From assembly GCF_037176765.1 (NCBI RefSeq), contig NC_090023.1, positions 53,584,866 through 53,648,865 of the forward strand: a stretch of DNA of 64,000 nt, in the 5' to 3' direction. A program made the position numbers and the translations under genes. The notes under the pieces are model-generated. The model saw only the letters and a program-made list of their open reading frames with translations. It was not told the origin of the DNA and searched no databases. Shown here in pieces: positions 35,101-46,479 of the stretch; position 1 is the first letter of the stretch, and every line of letters starts with the position of its first letter. Origin of the DNA: Anolis sagrei. Lineage: Eukaryota > Chordata > Lepidosauria > Squamata > Anolidae.

Positions 35101-38100
35101 CAATTTGGCTCCATATTATCTTGATTACCAGAATGTGATAATTATCTTTGGTATCATATTTGTATTATATCGACTCTTGATTAATACCTCTTTAACAAAT
35201 TGGCCAGGCAGACCCTTGATGGCATTCAAACGGAAGCCGAATCCTTTGGAATCCTTTATCAACTTGCAGAGCCTGGGTTTATGATTGACTTCTTCAGCAA
35301 ATGTTGGCTCTTCTACCTCACGTGGAGATGGCTCATGTGGCATTTGTTGGTAGAGGCATGGAGATATCTTGGCCTTAAAAAACCAAGAACAGAGAAGAAT
35401 GCCACTGTGAAAGGAAACTTAATGATAAAATATCTTACTGATGCAGTAGGACAGATCAGGGAATCTCCAGGCTATGTGGATTTTCTAGGAGCAAGCCTAT
35501 TGGCTTCTCACAGTCATCATCAACTATCAAGAATTGTTTGAAGCTATAGACATAGCGGTTGCTGTTGCCTGTCTCTGGTCAATGATGTTTAGCCGCTTGT
35601 GCTCCTTCTATTTTTGTCAATTTTATACTAATTTATGCAATACTTTTGATATGAAATAAACAAATAAAATCTTTATCTGCACGCTTGTCTTTTTCTCAAG
35701 GTTGATATACAAGATGGCTTACAAATTACTACAATTACAACCATGCAAGAAGTCAACATTAAAACAGAACTAAACATTTAACGATATTAGAGCAATTTGT
35801 ATAGTTAAAAAGGATAAAAAAGTTTAAAACAGTGCAGTACCCTATTTCTTCAATCCTTTAATTAAAAACCTTGTTGTTCGAAAGACAACAACAACAACAC
35901 TGACCTCCCTGGAAAGAGTATTCCAGCTCGTAGAGGAAAACAGAAGACCCTTCCTTATCTCACCATAAACACAGGCCCAGTAATTAGCTCATTAGTATGG
36001 AAGTATATTCTCCTGTGCATGAACTTCATCCCTTCAGTAGCTGGGAAGCAAACCAGAGGTCTTTTGCTAGACAATCTCACTACTGTGGAATGATTGCATC
36101 CTCTTTTCCCTTGTTGCTTGGCTTTTTTCTGCCACTCACCTGGGCAGATCATGTGTATATGTGTAGGGGGGATAATGAGCACATTCTACCTCTCATCTCC
36201 ATGTACTCTGTTCACTGGGAAACAGGTAAACAGCATGCACGGAGGGGATTGTGTAGGCAGCTGGGAGGGTGTAAACATGAGATGTGCCTACATAAATGCA
36301 CAAATGGATTTACGGTGTGCATCAGTGGAGCACATTTCTGTGAAAGAAGTGAAGAGAAGGGTACAGAGGCAGGATGAATGGGATGTTCTGTTCACTTTTG
36401 GTTTTTGCTCCAGCCCATCAACAACGCTATTCTGAAAACACGGAACACTATTTCCAAGTGACTCCTTTGTTGGAAATAGCAATCTTCTCATGTTTTCACT
36501 AGTTATTTGTTATGTATAATTCAGATTTCTTACTGTATTCTATGTGTGTGTTTGTTTACCAGTTTTACCTTTCCTCGTTATTGTGGGAGGGGCTGCAGAC
36601 CATGTGATCAGAACTAGGCATGTTCAGACTCAGATTCCATTTTAGTTTGTAGAAGCCATTAGTGTCTTAGAGAGAATAGGAGCCATCTGTATGCTTTCAG
36701 AAGTCAGTGTGTGTGTTTGCATCAGAAGCAGTAAGTACACTTTAGACTTCAATACAGGAACTGTATGCTTAGAGATCAAAACAGAGAGATGCTTTGGACT
36801 ATGGACTATTAATTCTAAGAAAGATGCCCTGTCTTACCTACACAGGGAAAATACTTCAAATACTATTGTAACAAGCAATGTGCCTGTATGCTGTATACAT
36901 GAAGTTTGTAAATAAACCAACTCAGTTAGTTTTAAAGAAGACTGTTTATTTTGTCTCTTGAGAGTATGACTTAAAGGCAAATATGTTTTAAGGGAGAGTA
37001 GATTTTTTGGGGCAACTAAAAGGAACACTTCTGGAACCGCTGAATATGTGTTTTTGTGCATCGGCATGTCTTTGTCCCTCACAGTTCAAAGACATACTTA
37101 GGTACATCAATTTAACAACTGAGAGACCTAGTTGCCTTGCATGAATGTTGGTGAACATCATTTTTCAAAAGGTTGTGACTTCTAACAATGTCATGCCTTT
37201 CCTGTAACCAGTGTTTTTTCCAAAAAGGTTATGAATCCCATTTCCCAAATAGTTATGGAGATTCACATTTTCCAAAATCCTTGTACTCAAGCTTACCATT
37301 TTGTACATGGCATCTGTCTCTTCATCCACTATTAGCAGTGTTGTTTTTTCACCAGACTGTCTGATTTTCTCCACCACAGCATGATGGTCCAATGCTTCAA
37401 CTGGCTCTCCATTTACAGCTACCAAGATGTCATTGTCCTTAAGACCTACTTTATCCGCAGGGCTGCCAGGGTCAATGTCTTTAATTAAGTGACCTGTCCT
37501 CAAAAATAAGAAATACCTCACACTTAGTAACACATATCTAGCTGTCGCTTTTTATCTGAAACTATAACCAATCCCTTTATAGAGTTCGACTTGCAGAATA
37601 GACCTGTTAAAAAAACATTGTCAGCTTCCAAATGGGAGTTGAAAGATAAACAGAAAAATGGATCTGTGTCCAGGTTAGAATTTTGTCTATAATGGATTTC
37701 CTTGTGTCCTTGGGTAAATCATTTTCTGTAAAAATGTTAGATATCTAGACTATATTGTGGAGCAAGGATCCATCAAATCCTGTTTCTATGAAACTCCGAA
37801 AGATGTCTATAAGAAATCCACAAGGAGAGCATGAGACATCAATCCCACCTTTCTCCCCATTATGTGGTATTTATAACATGGAGTGTCTATTTAGCCAATA
37901 GCTATTCACAGGTTTAACTTGAAGGCTATCCAGGAAACATTTAGCACCATATAATGCTAGATTGAGAGCCAGTGAATGTGGTATAGTGGTTTGAGTGTTG
38001 GATTATGACTCTGGAGACAGGATTTGAATCCCTGCTCAGTCATTAAAATCTAGTGGGTGACTCTGGGCAAGTCATACTCTCTCAGCCTCAGAAGGGGACA

Positions 38101-39307
38101 GAGGCAAACCCACTATGCACAAAACCCCATGCTGTCAAGTCAACAAAACCGCATGCTTAATTCACTTTAGGATTATCATAAATTGGAAATGACCTGAAGG
38201 CACACAACATCAACAGATTTACCACAAAGCTAAGAATCTTATGCTTGGGTTGCGGTGAGTTTTCCGGACTATATGGCCATGTTCCAGAAGTATTCTCACT
38301 TTCTGTTGCCGTGTGTGCTAGCATATGGTTCTGATAAGAGGAACTTATGTTCAACATGAGTTCCTGGAAGTGAGGGCATCAGCCAAACAGCTGTATCATT
38401 ACTATTATTTTAAGGAGACTACAAAAGCTATGATTTCTGAGACAGCTTTATGGAATTTATTTAACATCCTTCTCCCTAATAATCTGAACACTACTGTTGG
38501 GCTTCAAAACATATTATAGATCCCACAAATCACCAGGCAAAAGAAACAATGCTTGTTTTATAAATTCAAGCCAGTCTATGTCCTTGTTCATACCTTTTCC
38601 ATTTTGTTCCATTCTCAAGTAAAATCCATAACCATTATTGCCTTTCTCAAGCGTAATAAGTCGTGGTTTGTTGGGTAATAATTTCAGACTAGCGATTCCT
38701 CTTGTCAGGTGCATGTTCTGTCTGTTGTAATACTGGTCAGTTTCTTTATTAGATAGCAGAAACACAACTTGGTCTCCAGATCTTCTTATCTAGGAATACA
38801 GACATATCTATACAGTAATGGTATTTCTGCCACCATTTCACATAGAGGAATAAAGATAAAGAAATTTTATATACAAAGTCCTAAAGTGCATATATAAAAT
38901 AATATCCTGGTTATGTACATGTAACATTGTGTTCTCTAGCTTATGTATATGAAACAAAAGAATTTTGTGTTAAGATGTGGGTACTATCTCCAAGATCTCA
39001 TCATGTGTATGTAAATAATTCAGAATCCAGAAAAAATCCAAAATACCTCTAATTTCAAGCATTTGGGATTAGAGATACACAATATTTACTACTACTTAAT
39101 AATATCAGACTGTCCGATGCTCTTTTATATTAGAACTGGAGATAATTCAAGAGCTTATTGTCACAATCAGAGTCAGGGATATTAATTGTGTGGCTCTCCA
39201 TAGATTTCTGAACTGTAACTTTCAGTATTTCAGCAGTATTTCAGCAGTTATAAATCTGCATCTGGTAGATTACATTGGTACCCCTCAGTGCAAGTGTAAT
39301 CTTGAGG

Positions 39308-39353
<46 letters not shown>

Positions 39354-42104
39354 AAGACAGTAGGGGTAATGGTTTGAAAATTTGACTATGGACCTCTTCA
39401 CACGGCCCCTGGGGCCTTGCCAGAGTTGGTGCTCTGTCCCTGTTCCCAACAGATGGGGAAAAGGGTGGCAAAAGATGGAGGAAAGGGCAAAAAATGCAGG
39501 TGGCTCCATCAGAGCTATCTAAAACACACTTACCTCTCCGTCATGACAGAGGAACCATCTTGTGATGCTTCCCCTCCACTTCGGGAGGAATGGTGCAAGG
39601 TCAAGCCAGCGTCATCTGACGTCACTTGGCAGACCCTGTCCAGAAGAGGAATGAGGGGCCAAAAAAAAAAAACCCAATGTGACAAGGTGGTATGATTTTG
39701 AAGACCAGGATTTGAATTCCTTTTTGGTCATGGAAAACAACTGGATGCTCCTGAGCAAGTTACTCTGTCTCAGTCTCAAAGAAAGGTAAACACAGCTCAA
39801 TGTGATAAGGTGGTATGATTCTGGAGACCAGGATTTGAATTCCCTTTTGGCCATGGAAACCAATTGGATGATCTTGAGCAAGTCACACTCTCTCAGTCTC
39901 AAAGGAAGGTCTTCCCCTCTCTAAACAAATCTTGCAAAGAAAATCCCACTATAGAATCACTTGGTATAAATTGGAAATTACTTGAAGGATACAACAAGAA
40001 TAACATTGATAGATATGTGCCACTCAGCTCTTGTGGGGAGACTTCTTGGCAAAATATTTTAACTCTTAGATTCTAACCCTCACCCATAGTTTTTACATTC
40101 CCTTAGATTACCTCGAACAAGCACTGTATTTGAAACTGCTTGTGTTTTCTGCTGCTTGTTTTTGCCTGAGGAGATTTATATATATATGCAAGTTACCACT
40201 TAGGAAATGGTCTATGTGTATTTTTTTAATGTTTAGTTGCGGAACAAACCCAAAGATTTAAATTGAAAGCTCAGAGAACAGGGAGGAAGCTGAGAGGTGC
40301 AGGTTGATAAGGTACCTTCTCAACAACTTCATCATGAGTGTCATTTTCCACATTTTCTCCATTGACTTCAATCAGGCGGTCATCTGGCTGCACTCCAGCT
40401 TTTGCAGCCGATCCTTGGGGGACCACATCTATAATGAACAATCCTTTCTGACCTGTAACAGAAGAAAGATTAGGCAAAACAGAAATAACTTTTCAGTTGT
40501 CAGCTATGTCCCATGCTGCTCAGAAAGGGTGCAGTAATTACTATGAGAACTCACCATTCAAATAATGGCCTTCAGTTAATTGTCTGGGAAAGTGTACTTT
40601 AAGAGAAAATGTGTCTTTAATATGCGTTTTAAATGATGAACATACCAAAGAATGGAAAAGATACTACTTTGGACTGAACTGATTTCTTCCCAGAATCCCC
40701 CAACCAGCATGGCTGGTTGTTTTTTGACTGAGATGGTAACACTTATTAGATACAAATCTTGTCTGTATAGATTGTTCTTACCTGTGATGGTCTTCAAAGA
40801 GAAGCCATAGCTATTTTGTTCTTTCACTAGATAGCAGAATCGAGGTTGTAGAAATGGAGCCGGTACTCCATTTGTTACAAGTGAAGGATGGTCGATCTGC
40901 TGCTGGAGTTGTGCATTTTGACCTAGCTCTTCAAAGCAGACTCCATCCTTGTGTCCATTTTCATAAGATTCTTCATCCAAAACAAGCAACACTACAACAT
41001 CTGCACTTGTCCTAACTAAATCAGCCACCTGCAATGGATGGAAGGAGGAATAAAATAGACATTACAAGAAGTTGTACTTCATCTGACATCAAGATGACCA
41101 CAACATGGGCATCAGGCAAGCATTTCTGGGTGCTTCATTCCAAGATTAGAGTTCCACCATTGAAAACCTGTCCTTGATAGCTATCCACCTCACCACACCT
41201 GACAAATGGCACAGGAGGAGGGCCTTCTAAGGATTATGGTCCAGGTAATTATATATGGGAGATGATTCTTCGGGTCACCTGGTTTAGGGTTTTAAAAGTC
41301 AACACTAGTGCCCCCAAACACCTCAAAAACCAGTGCATTTTATGATCATATCAAAAAGTTCTGTTTGAATATCAGCCAGCAAGCCAACACCTTACATGAA
41401 GAAACAATTTTCTAAGATCTACAGAGATACTCACAGAAAAACCTCAGCAAGTGAGAGTCCAAATGTGACAGGCTAAAACTTGGAACCTCAACCCATGGCT
41501 GATACTGAATAAGAGACTTCCTCCTGGGCACACAGAAGACTGGGTGACCTGGAAGGCACTAAACAGACTGCTGTCTGGCACCACAAGATGCAGAACCAAC
41601 CTTATGAAATGGGGCCACAAAGTGAAATCCATGACATGAGAGTGCCGAGAAGAGCAAACCACATACCACCTATTACAATACAGTCTGAGCCCCGCCACAT
41701 GTACAATGGAGGACCTTCTTATAGCAACACCAGAGGCACTCCAAGTGGCCAGGTACTGGTCAAAGTACATTTAGAATAATGCCAAGTTTGTAAAACTTTG
41801 TGTTTTTTAAATACATTACAACTGTACCCTCGGTTCACTTCTGATACGATAAATAAATGCATTTTCAACCAGGTGCAATTTCCAGGTGAAATTTCCAAAC
41901 TGCTTTCAAAGGCAGTTCTACATTTAATGCTTTGCAGTAGTCCCCTGTTCACAATGCAATGCAGGACAATCACCCATTTAGCCCCTTTGTTTTCTGCCAT
42001 ATAAGAGTAATTGATATAGAATACTGAAAAAAGTGTTTAGAAAACTCCATGGAGCAATAAGAAATACAGTATTCATTGTGCAGATATCCTATAAATTCTC
42101 TGAT

Positions 42105-42145
<41 letters not shown>

Positions 42146-43241
42146 TTATACTCTGCCACCATCTCTTGGAGGCAGCTCACAAAGCACTGGAAAGTGCAAA
42201 CATGCAATATACAAAAAGTGCAAAGACAACAACACAAAGCAACAACAACCAACATGAACATCACAAAACAATCTGATTAAGATCAATACAATGCAACAAT
42301 GGCTGCAGAATACAAAACAAATTGCAATCAATATCAGTCTCATAATTTCCCACAGGATTGTATTCACTACTCAGATTCCATGAGAAAGGTATGATATAGT
42401 GAATATAGGATGGTATATATCTACATGAAATATACAATTATTTCCTCTTGCAAGGCACCTGAAGTTATGTAAGGTTTCAGTCCTGTGTATGGGCATTACC
42501 TGAGAGTTAAGTATTTGGTTCAGTCGGATCATCTCTATGACTTGGAGATCACTGTGCTGTTAAGGTTATCTATTAAGACCATCATTGTTGGCCCCAGTAA
42601 CTGAGAAATGATCTCTACTTATCTTTAGGATGGACGTTTAATGCTTAATTTAAAAGAGCTCTTGGTAACTTTGAACTTTGTGATGAGGAAGGGCTGGGTA
42701 ACTACTGGAGGATTTTATTGCTTCTTTCCATGGCTGAGATGGTGCTTATTATTGTTTCATTTCAGTTTTGAGCCTTCCAAATGTGTCGTACTACATTTCC
42801 TACCACCAGAGGCATGTTTGATGGGAATCATGGGGACTATAGTCCAACACATCTGGAGTAAAATGATGAAAGAGGTTGTGGGAGGCTCAAATGGCACACC
42901 TTGAGTGCGGGGAAAAAAGAGAAAAAAAAACCCTTTGAAATAAATAAACATGCACAAAATAGGCTCAAACAGCCAGATCCACTTATTTGCCAGATGTAGT
43001 TGGTAGTTGTAAGGATTGTCCTTTGTCAGTGTCATACCTTTCCATGGTCTTCCTTGTCCACAAATACCCCATTGATCCTCAGAACTCTGTCGCCATCTCT
43101 CAGGCCAGCCTTCTCAGCAGGGCTGTCTTTTTCCACATTCCGGATAAGGTGCCCAATTTTATACTTCTCAATGCGTAAGCAGAACCCATAGTTTTCTCCT
43201 TCTTTTCTGGTAAGTTTGCATTCTCTGGGCTGAACAGTCAT
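29102..43241 (-). CDS. PDZK1: PDZK1 (NHERF3), four-PDZ-domain scaffold (8 coding exons)
   Basis: Cytoplasmic scaffold that tethers apical transporters and SR-BI through PDZ-ligand contacts. Coding exons in transcript order: 43241-43038, 41028-40782, 40452-40316, 38789-38594, 37493-37297, 35373-35188, 31099-30812, 29158-29102. They join in phase to 503 residues plus stop (human 519). Four PDZ domains begin near residues 7, 131, 240 and 361, with carboxylate-binding loops YGF (18-20), YGF (142-144), YGF (250-252) and FGF (372-374). PDZ1 has the family sequence [16 protein letters not shown] Ser/Asp-rich tail ends DTKL, itself a class I PDZ ligand; human ends DTEM. The first coding exon has an acceptor only 5 nt before the ATG, so an untranslated upstream exon must exist but was not found. 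A short alternative exon between 30812 and 29158 cannot be excluded, though the junction used is in phase and aligns with human. Confidence 0.96.
29517..29834. mobile_element. hAT-type DNA element with both ends
   Basis: Bounded by CAGTGGTTCCTAACCTTTTT and ACAGGTTGGGAACCACTG, with imperfect 8-bp flanks CTTTATAT/CTGTATAG. It lies in PDZK1 intron 7. No coding capacity. Confidence 0.75.
30317..30577 (+). mobile_element. tRNA-derived SINE (family B)
   Basis: Sense copy with head CCCGGTGGCGCAGTGGG, body and an A-rich tail with interspersed C (to 30577). Antisense to PDZK1, within its intron 7. Confidence 0.88.
31190..31324. mobile_element. Palindromic hAT-type MITE with exact 8-bp target duplication
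   Basis: Arms CAGGGTTACTCAAGCTGTGC and GTTTGAGAAACACTG; exact CACTAGAC copies at 31182-31189 and 31325-31332. It lies about 90 bp upstream of PDZK1 exon 7 on the transcript. Confidence 0.92.
31551..31983. mobile_element. Penelope-type retroelement ends in inverted arrangement
   Basis: Begins TGTTGTCGAAGGCTTTCATG and contains ATTCTCTCCTGATGTTTTGC; the far end carries its complement (ATGTCAGGAGAGAATGCTTC) and CTCACAGCAACC. I recognise these as Penelope/Neptune-type flanks. The middle keeps a trace (CCTACCCTGGACATTCCACA) of the coding end. Exact 13-bp AGTAGCATAATTG duplicates lie at 31538-31550 and 31984-31996. Confidence 0.7.
32252..33095 (+). mobile_element. L2 LINE, 5'-truncated with open 3' reading frame
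   Basis: An uninterrupted frame (32263-32973, 236 codons) reads the L2 C-terminal region: [42 protein letters not shown] and ending [16 protein letters not shown] then stop. The 3' UTR (GAGCCCCAGGGGAGTGGCGG) and AAATAAATAAATAAA tail follow. No stops suggests a fairly young insertion. In PDZK1 intron 6, opposite strand. Confidence 0.95.
33463..33800. mobile_element. Mariner/Tigger-like MITE with TA target site
   Basis: Ends TAGTGTTCCTTTGCTACTTT and ATAAGTGAGGGAACACTG, with a TA on each side (33461-33462, 33801-33802), and inner CACTTTTTGCGG repeats in both arms. No transposase. Confidence 0.75.
33845..34215 (-). mobile_element. RTE/BovB-like LINE 3' coding fragment
   Basis: Plus-strand strings such as CACATTTCAAATGTATTGAT and AATACAATGGCATGGACAAT are diverged antisense of the RTE C-terminal block around YGCESWTVKK and FEMWCWRR. 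Heavily decayed. Confidence 0.5.
34550..34701. mobile_element. Palindromic MITE with GGGCCCTT termini
   Basis: Arms AGGGCCCTTTCAGACAGG and CCTGTCTGGAAGGGCCCT, with inner pairs GGATCTGATCCCAG and complement. Flanks TTA/TCA are compatible with a PIF/Harbinger 3-bp target but not decisive. Confidence 0.65.
36509..36975 (+). mobile_element. LTR-like sequence without internal region (tentative)
   Basis: Starts TGTTATGTATAATTCAG and holds promoter-like and AATAAA-containing parts followed by a T-rich end (near 36912-36950), in the order expected of a solo LTR. No gag, pol or env sequence is next to it. Both boundaries and the family are uncertain; it is a fossil piece. Confidence 0.3.
37968..38213 (+). 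mobile_element. CORE-SINE (MIR-like)
   Basis: tRNA-type box A (GGTATAGTGGTTTGAGTG) and box B (GGATTTGAATCCC), then the core CTCTGGGCAAGTCATACTCTCT, and a 3' part ending GACCTGAAGGCACACAAC. A Penelope-end fragment follows at 38246-38300. Confidence 0.75.
39308..39349. repeat. (TA)n microsatellite
   Basis: About 21 TA units in PDZK1 intron 3. Confidence 0.97.
39676..40010 (+). mobile_element. CORE-SINE (MIR-like) with 123-bp tandem duplication
   Basis: The head and core (CAATGTGACAAGGTGG, GACCAGGATTTGAATTCC) appear at 39676 and again at 39799, 123 bp on; only the second unit continues into the 3' part (ACTTGAAGGATACAACAAG). Confidence 0.78.
41400..41785 (+). mobile_element. LINE C-terminal fragment, family unassigned
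   Basis: Reads, with frame breaks, the text [20 protein letters not shown]-like, then a degraded Cys/His region and [13 protein letters not shown]-like before the stop. I know this as the end of a lizard LINE ORF but cannot name the clade. In PDZK1 intron 1 of the coding region. Confidence 0.5.
42106..42400 (-). mobile_element. L2-type LINE 3' end with (ATA)n tail
   Basis: (ATA)n run at 42106-42145 followed by antisense 3' UTR (TTTATACTCTGCCACCATCTC, GGAGGCAGCTCACAAAG). Confidence 0.65.
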
Positions 43242-43439
43242 ACTTTCTGTCAGAAGAAACCAGGGGGTGGGGTGGGGGGAGAGGGACACATACTGGTATC
43301 ACATTATGTTCATATTCAGGGAATATACTCAAGTAAAATGAAAGAACCTGGTGCTCTTATAAAAGGACATAGAATCACGGATACCTTGGCTGGAATGATG
43401 ACATATGGCTTTCAGTATTGGCCTTGGGAACCCACTGCA

Positions 43440-43550
43440 TGTCACTCTCATTCTTAACACAAGGCAAAGCCACCCTTCCCCTCTAAAAAAATCTTGCTGA
43501 GAAACCCATGTCACAATAGGAAATATCTTGAAGGCGCAGAACAAAAACAA
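43440..43550 (+). mobile_element. CORE-SINE 3' fragment
   Basis: Holds only the 3' part (AGGCAAAGCCACCCTTCCCC, AAATATCTTGAAGGCGCAGA). Lies about 200 bp upstream of the first PDZK1 coding exon. Confidence 0.5.
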
Positions 43551-43677
43551 ATAACATTAACTATGTCTCTCCATCAGTTGCTTAAGAATCCATGATGGAT
43601 AGTGTAATTCACTTATGTCCTCCTTCCCATAGGCAATTGATCATGGTGTGAAATTCATGTTGCACTGAACAAGCCTT

Positions 43678-43840
43678 AGGACGGTGTAGTGATTTGAGTG
43701 CTGGACTAGGATTTCAAGAGACCAGGGTTTGAATTTGCACTCAGCAGTCGAAAGTTATTGGGTGACCTTGGGGAAATCACACTCAGATGCAGAGGAAGGT
43801 AATGACAAACCTCTTCTGAAAAACATCTTGTCAAGATAAC
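43678..43840 (+). mobile_element. CORE-SINE (MIR-like)
   Basis: GGTGTAGTGATTTGAGTGCT box A, GACCAGGGTTTGAATTTG box B, GTGACCTTGGGGAAATCACA core. Confidence 0.75.
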
Positions 43841-43892
43841 ATAACTTTATTTTATTTATATCCCACATTTATTTCAGTATGAAGTCACCTTA

Positions 43893-44220
43893 AAGTAAAG
43901 GTTTCCCCTTGACACTAAATCTAGTCGTGTCCAACTCTGAGGGGTGGTGCCCATCTCCATTTCTAAGCCAAAGAGCTGGCATTTTCCATATACACCTCTT
44001 AGGTCATGTGGCCAGCATGATTTCATGGAGCACCGTTACCTTCCCGCTGATGCGGTACCTATTGATTTACTCACATTTGCATGTTTTCAAACTTCTAGGT
44101 TGGCAGAAGCTGACGCTAACAGCGGGAGCTCACCCCACTCCCTGGATTTGAACTGCTGACCTTTCGATCAGCAAGTTCATCAGCTCAGCAGTTTAATTCA
44201 CTGTACCATCAGAGTGCCAA
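43893..44220 (-). mobile_element. tRNA-derived SINE (family A), full length
   Basis: Antisense, TAAAGGTTTCCCCTTGACAC to ACCATCAGAGTGCC. Exact 11-bp AAGTCACCTTA duplicates at 43882-43892 and 44221-44231. Confidence 0.93.
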
Positions 44221-44399
44221 AAGTCACCTTAGACTCATCATAAGTTAGAAATGACTTGAGGCGCCACAATAAAAAGGCCTTTAGTCTTATTAAATCTAAT
44301 TCTTCACTCATGATACTGGGGGAAACAGAAAGGAAGGTAGGAAGAGAGAGAGAGAAAAGAACTTTTAAGACTTGTTGGTTTTTATTTTTTAACAAAGTT

Positions 44400-45395
44400 T
44401 TGATGATATAAACTCAGTTCTTCAGATACAGCACTGACTGTACTGAAAACAGAGACAACACTTAGTGCTTGTGAAAAAAAAGTCATTGCCCAATACCGAA
44501 AAAGTCACTACAAAAGGTTTTGTCAACAAAATCCTATACATGTGTTTTTAAACTAGGTCTCTGTTTAATAGAATTTAGTTCTCTCAGTACAATAGGAAAC
44601 CTTCAACACAGTTACATTGTGTTAAGTCTTCATCCAGGTAAGAGGACAAAAGGATTCAGGGGATGTTGGTGTCATTCTCAAAGACTAGTCAACCTTATGT
44701 ACTGGATTGTGAAGCACTATTCAATGAACTGAGAGGATTTTATCAGGAAAACCTTGCAGTATAATGTAGTTACAAAACCGCTGTAAGAGTTAGCTTTGTT
44801 TTTCTGAGTTTATCTTCTGAATCCTTTCAGAATAGAGGAGAACATACTGATTAACTAGAATGAATTTCTTTTTCTGAGCCATTTTGAAGGATGTGTATGA
44901 CGAATTATCTATTTAGGTGAAGGACTTTAGTAAAGGTTCTTTGCAACTACAATGTGAGGATTAAACATTAATAATCACACACAGAGAAAAAATGTAACTA
45001 TTAATCATTCGCTCTCTAGTGCCCATATAAACTTAAACTAGGAATAGGCTTCTTGTTTGGCGCAAATATATGTGAGCTCTATGTTATTAACCACAACAAT
45101 TAAATCCTCAGCCAAGGAGCAAATTGTGACTACAATGAATGGCTTGAAAACAGAAGGTCGTTCTTAGGTTGTTGATGGGAAGATCATGGCAGCTTGGCAA
45201 CCTTTCCAGTTCTTATACAAATGAATGAAGGTCTCCAATCCTAGAGTTTTGCTTAACATTTATGAATGGAGTTTTGTCTTGTTGCTTCCTTGGTACAACT
45301 TACAAAATTCCCTAGCTGATGGTCAAATTGATTGGGAAATCTAGAATTTTATAGTGTTTATAAAAGAAAAAAGCAACTTTTCAAAATTCTTGTAA
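44400..45395. other. Unassigned intergenic sequence
   Basis: Between PDZK1 and CD160. AT-rich with no ORF of note and no recognisable repeat. Confidence 0.5.
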
Positions 45396-45398
45396 TAA

Positions 45399-45732
45399 CA
45401 GTAGAGTCTCGCTTATACAACATAAGCGGGCCAGCAGAATGTTGGATAAGCGAAAATGTTGGATAATAAGGAGGAATTAAGGAAAAGCCTATTAAACATC
45501 CAATTATGTTATGATTTTACAAATTAAGCAATAAAAACACCATCTTTTACAACAAATCAACAGAAAAAGAAGTTCAAGGCACAGTAACTTATGAAGTAAT
45601 TACTGTATTTACGAATTTAGCACCAAACCATCGTAATGTACTGAAACAGCTGTGGATTCGGGCAGGACGCAGACTGCGCTGGATAAATCAGAACGTTGGA
45701 TGAGCAAAGATTGAATAAGTGAGATTCTACTG
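45399..45732. mobile_element. Mariner-like non-autonomous DNA transposon
   Basis: 334 bp with terminal inverted repeats CAGTAGAGTCTCGCTTAT and ATAAGTGAGATTCTACTG, GTTGGATAAGCGAAAATGTT just inside. No transposase frame. Confidence 0.75.
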
Positions 45733-46049
45733 TTTCCAATTGCTGCTATGCTAGATGTGTTACAATTGTTTTTGACTTCTGTATTCCTTATCACATTGTT
45801 GTGCCAATTCGCCCCCTTCTGATCTACAGATTTTCTTTGAAAACTTATGAATAGTTTCATGGAGTAGATATGATGACAGTCTTGTGCCCTTATTAACAAA
45901 AGGGTGCTAAAATGATATAGGAGTAGGGAGAGTATTCTGCTGGCGTTTGTTCTGCTAAATGTTTACAGGTGTATGTGCTGAGTTATTAAAACCTGCATGT
46001 TTGTGTCCCCCATTTATCATCAGTCAATCAATAAATCAAAATATCTATT

Positions 46050-46459
46050 GTATTGATGAAGGCTTCTGTAGCCAGAATCATTGGGTTGCTGTGAGTTTTT
46101 CGGGCTGCATGACCATGTTCCAGTAGCAAGAAGGGGAATCACACTCATCTTAGTATTCTGGTTCTTGGTTTTTGTTGTGTATTGTTTGAGTGAGTTTTAA
46201 TGCTGCTGTTTTATACCCTTATGTTTTATTTAATTGGGTTTTATTTGATTGTTATGTTTTGCTATGCTTTATTTTAATTGTGGTTTTTTGTTTTAAAGGA
46301 TTGTTTTTGTTTTGATGTTTTGTCGACATTTTGTCCCATGCGCCCTGAGTCCCTTCGGGGAGATGGAGGCAGAGTATAAACATAAAGTTATATTATTATT
46401 ATTATTATTATTATTACTATTGGAACATGGCAATACAGCCCAAAAACTCACAGTAACCC
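46050..46459. mobile_element. Second Penelope-type element with L2 tail inside
   Basis: Left end TTGATGAAGGCTTCTGTAGC; right end GGAACATGGCAATACAGCCC to CTCACAGTAACCC. Exact 12-bp AAAATATCTATT duplicates at 46038-46049 and 46460-46471. An L2 3' UTR and (ATT)n tail fill most of the inside. Confidence 0.65.
46155..46420 (+). mobile_element. L2 LINE 3' UTR nested in Penelope ends
   Basis: T-rich leader then GCGCCCTGAGTCCCTTCGGG and AGTATAAACATAAAG with an (ATT)n run at 46391-46420. Confidence 0.7.
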
Positions 46460-46479
46460 AAAATATCTATTTATCACAT

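Noticed and set aside
36509-36975. Complete endogenous retrovirus
   Set aside because: Only a tentative LTR-like piece is present; no internal coding region is recognisable around it.
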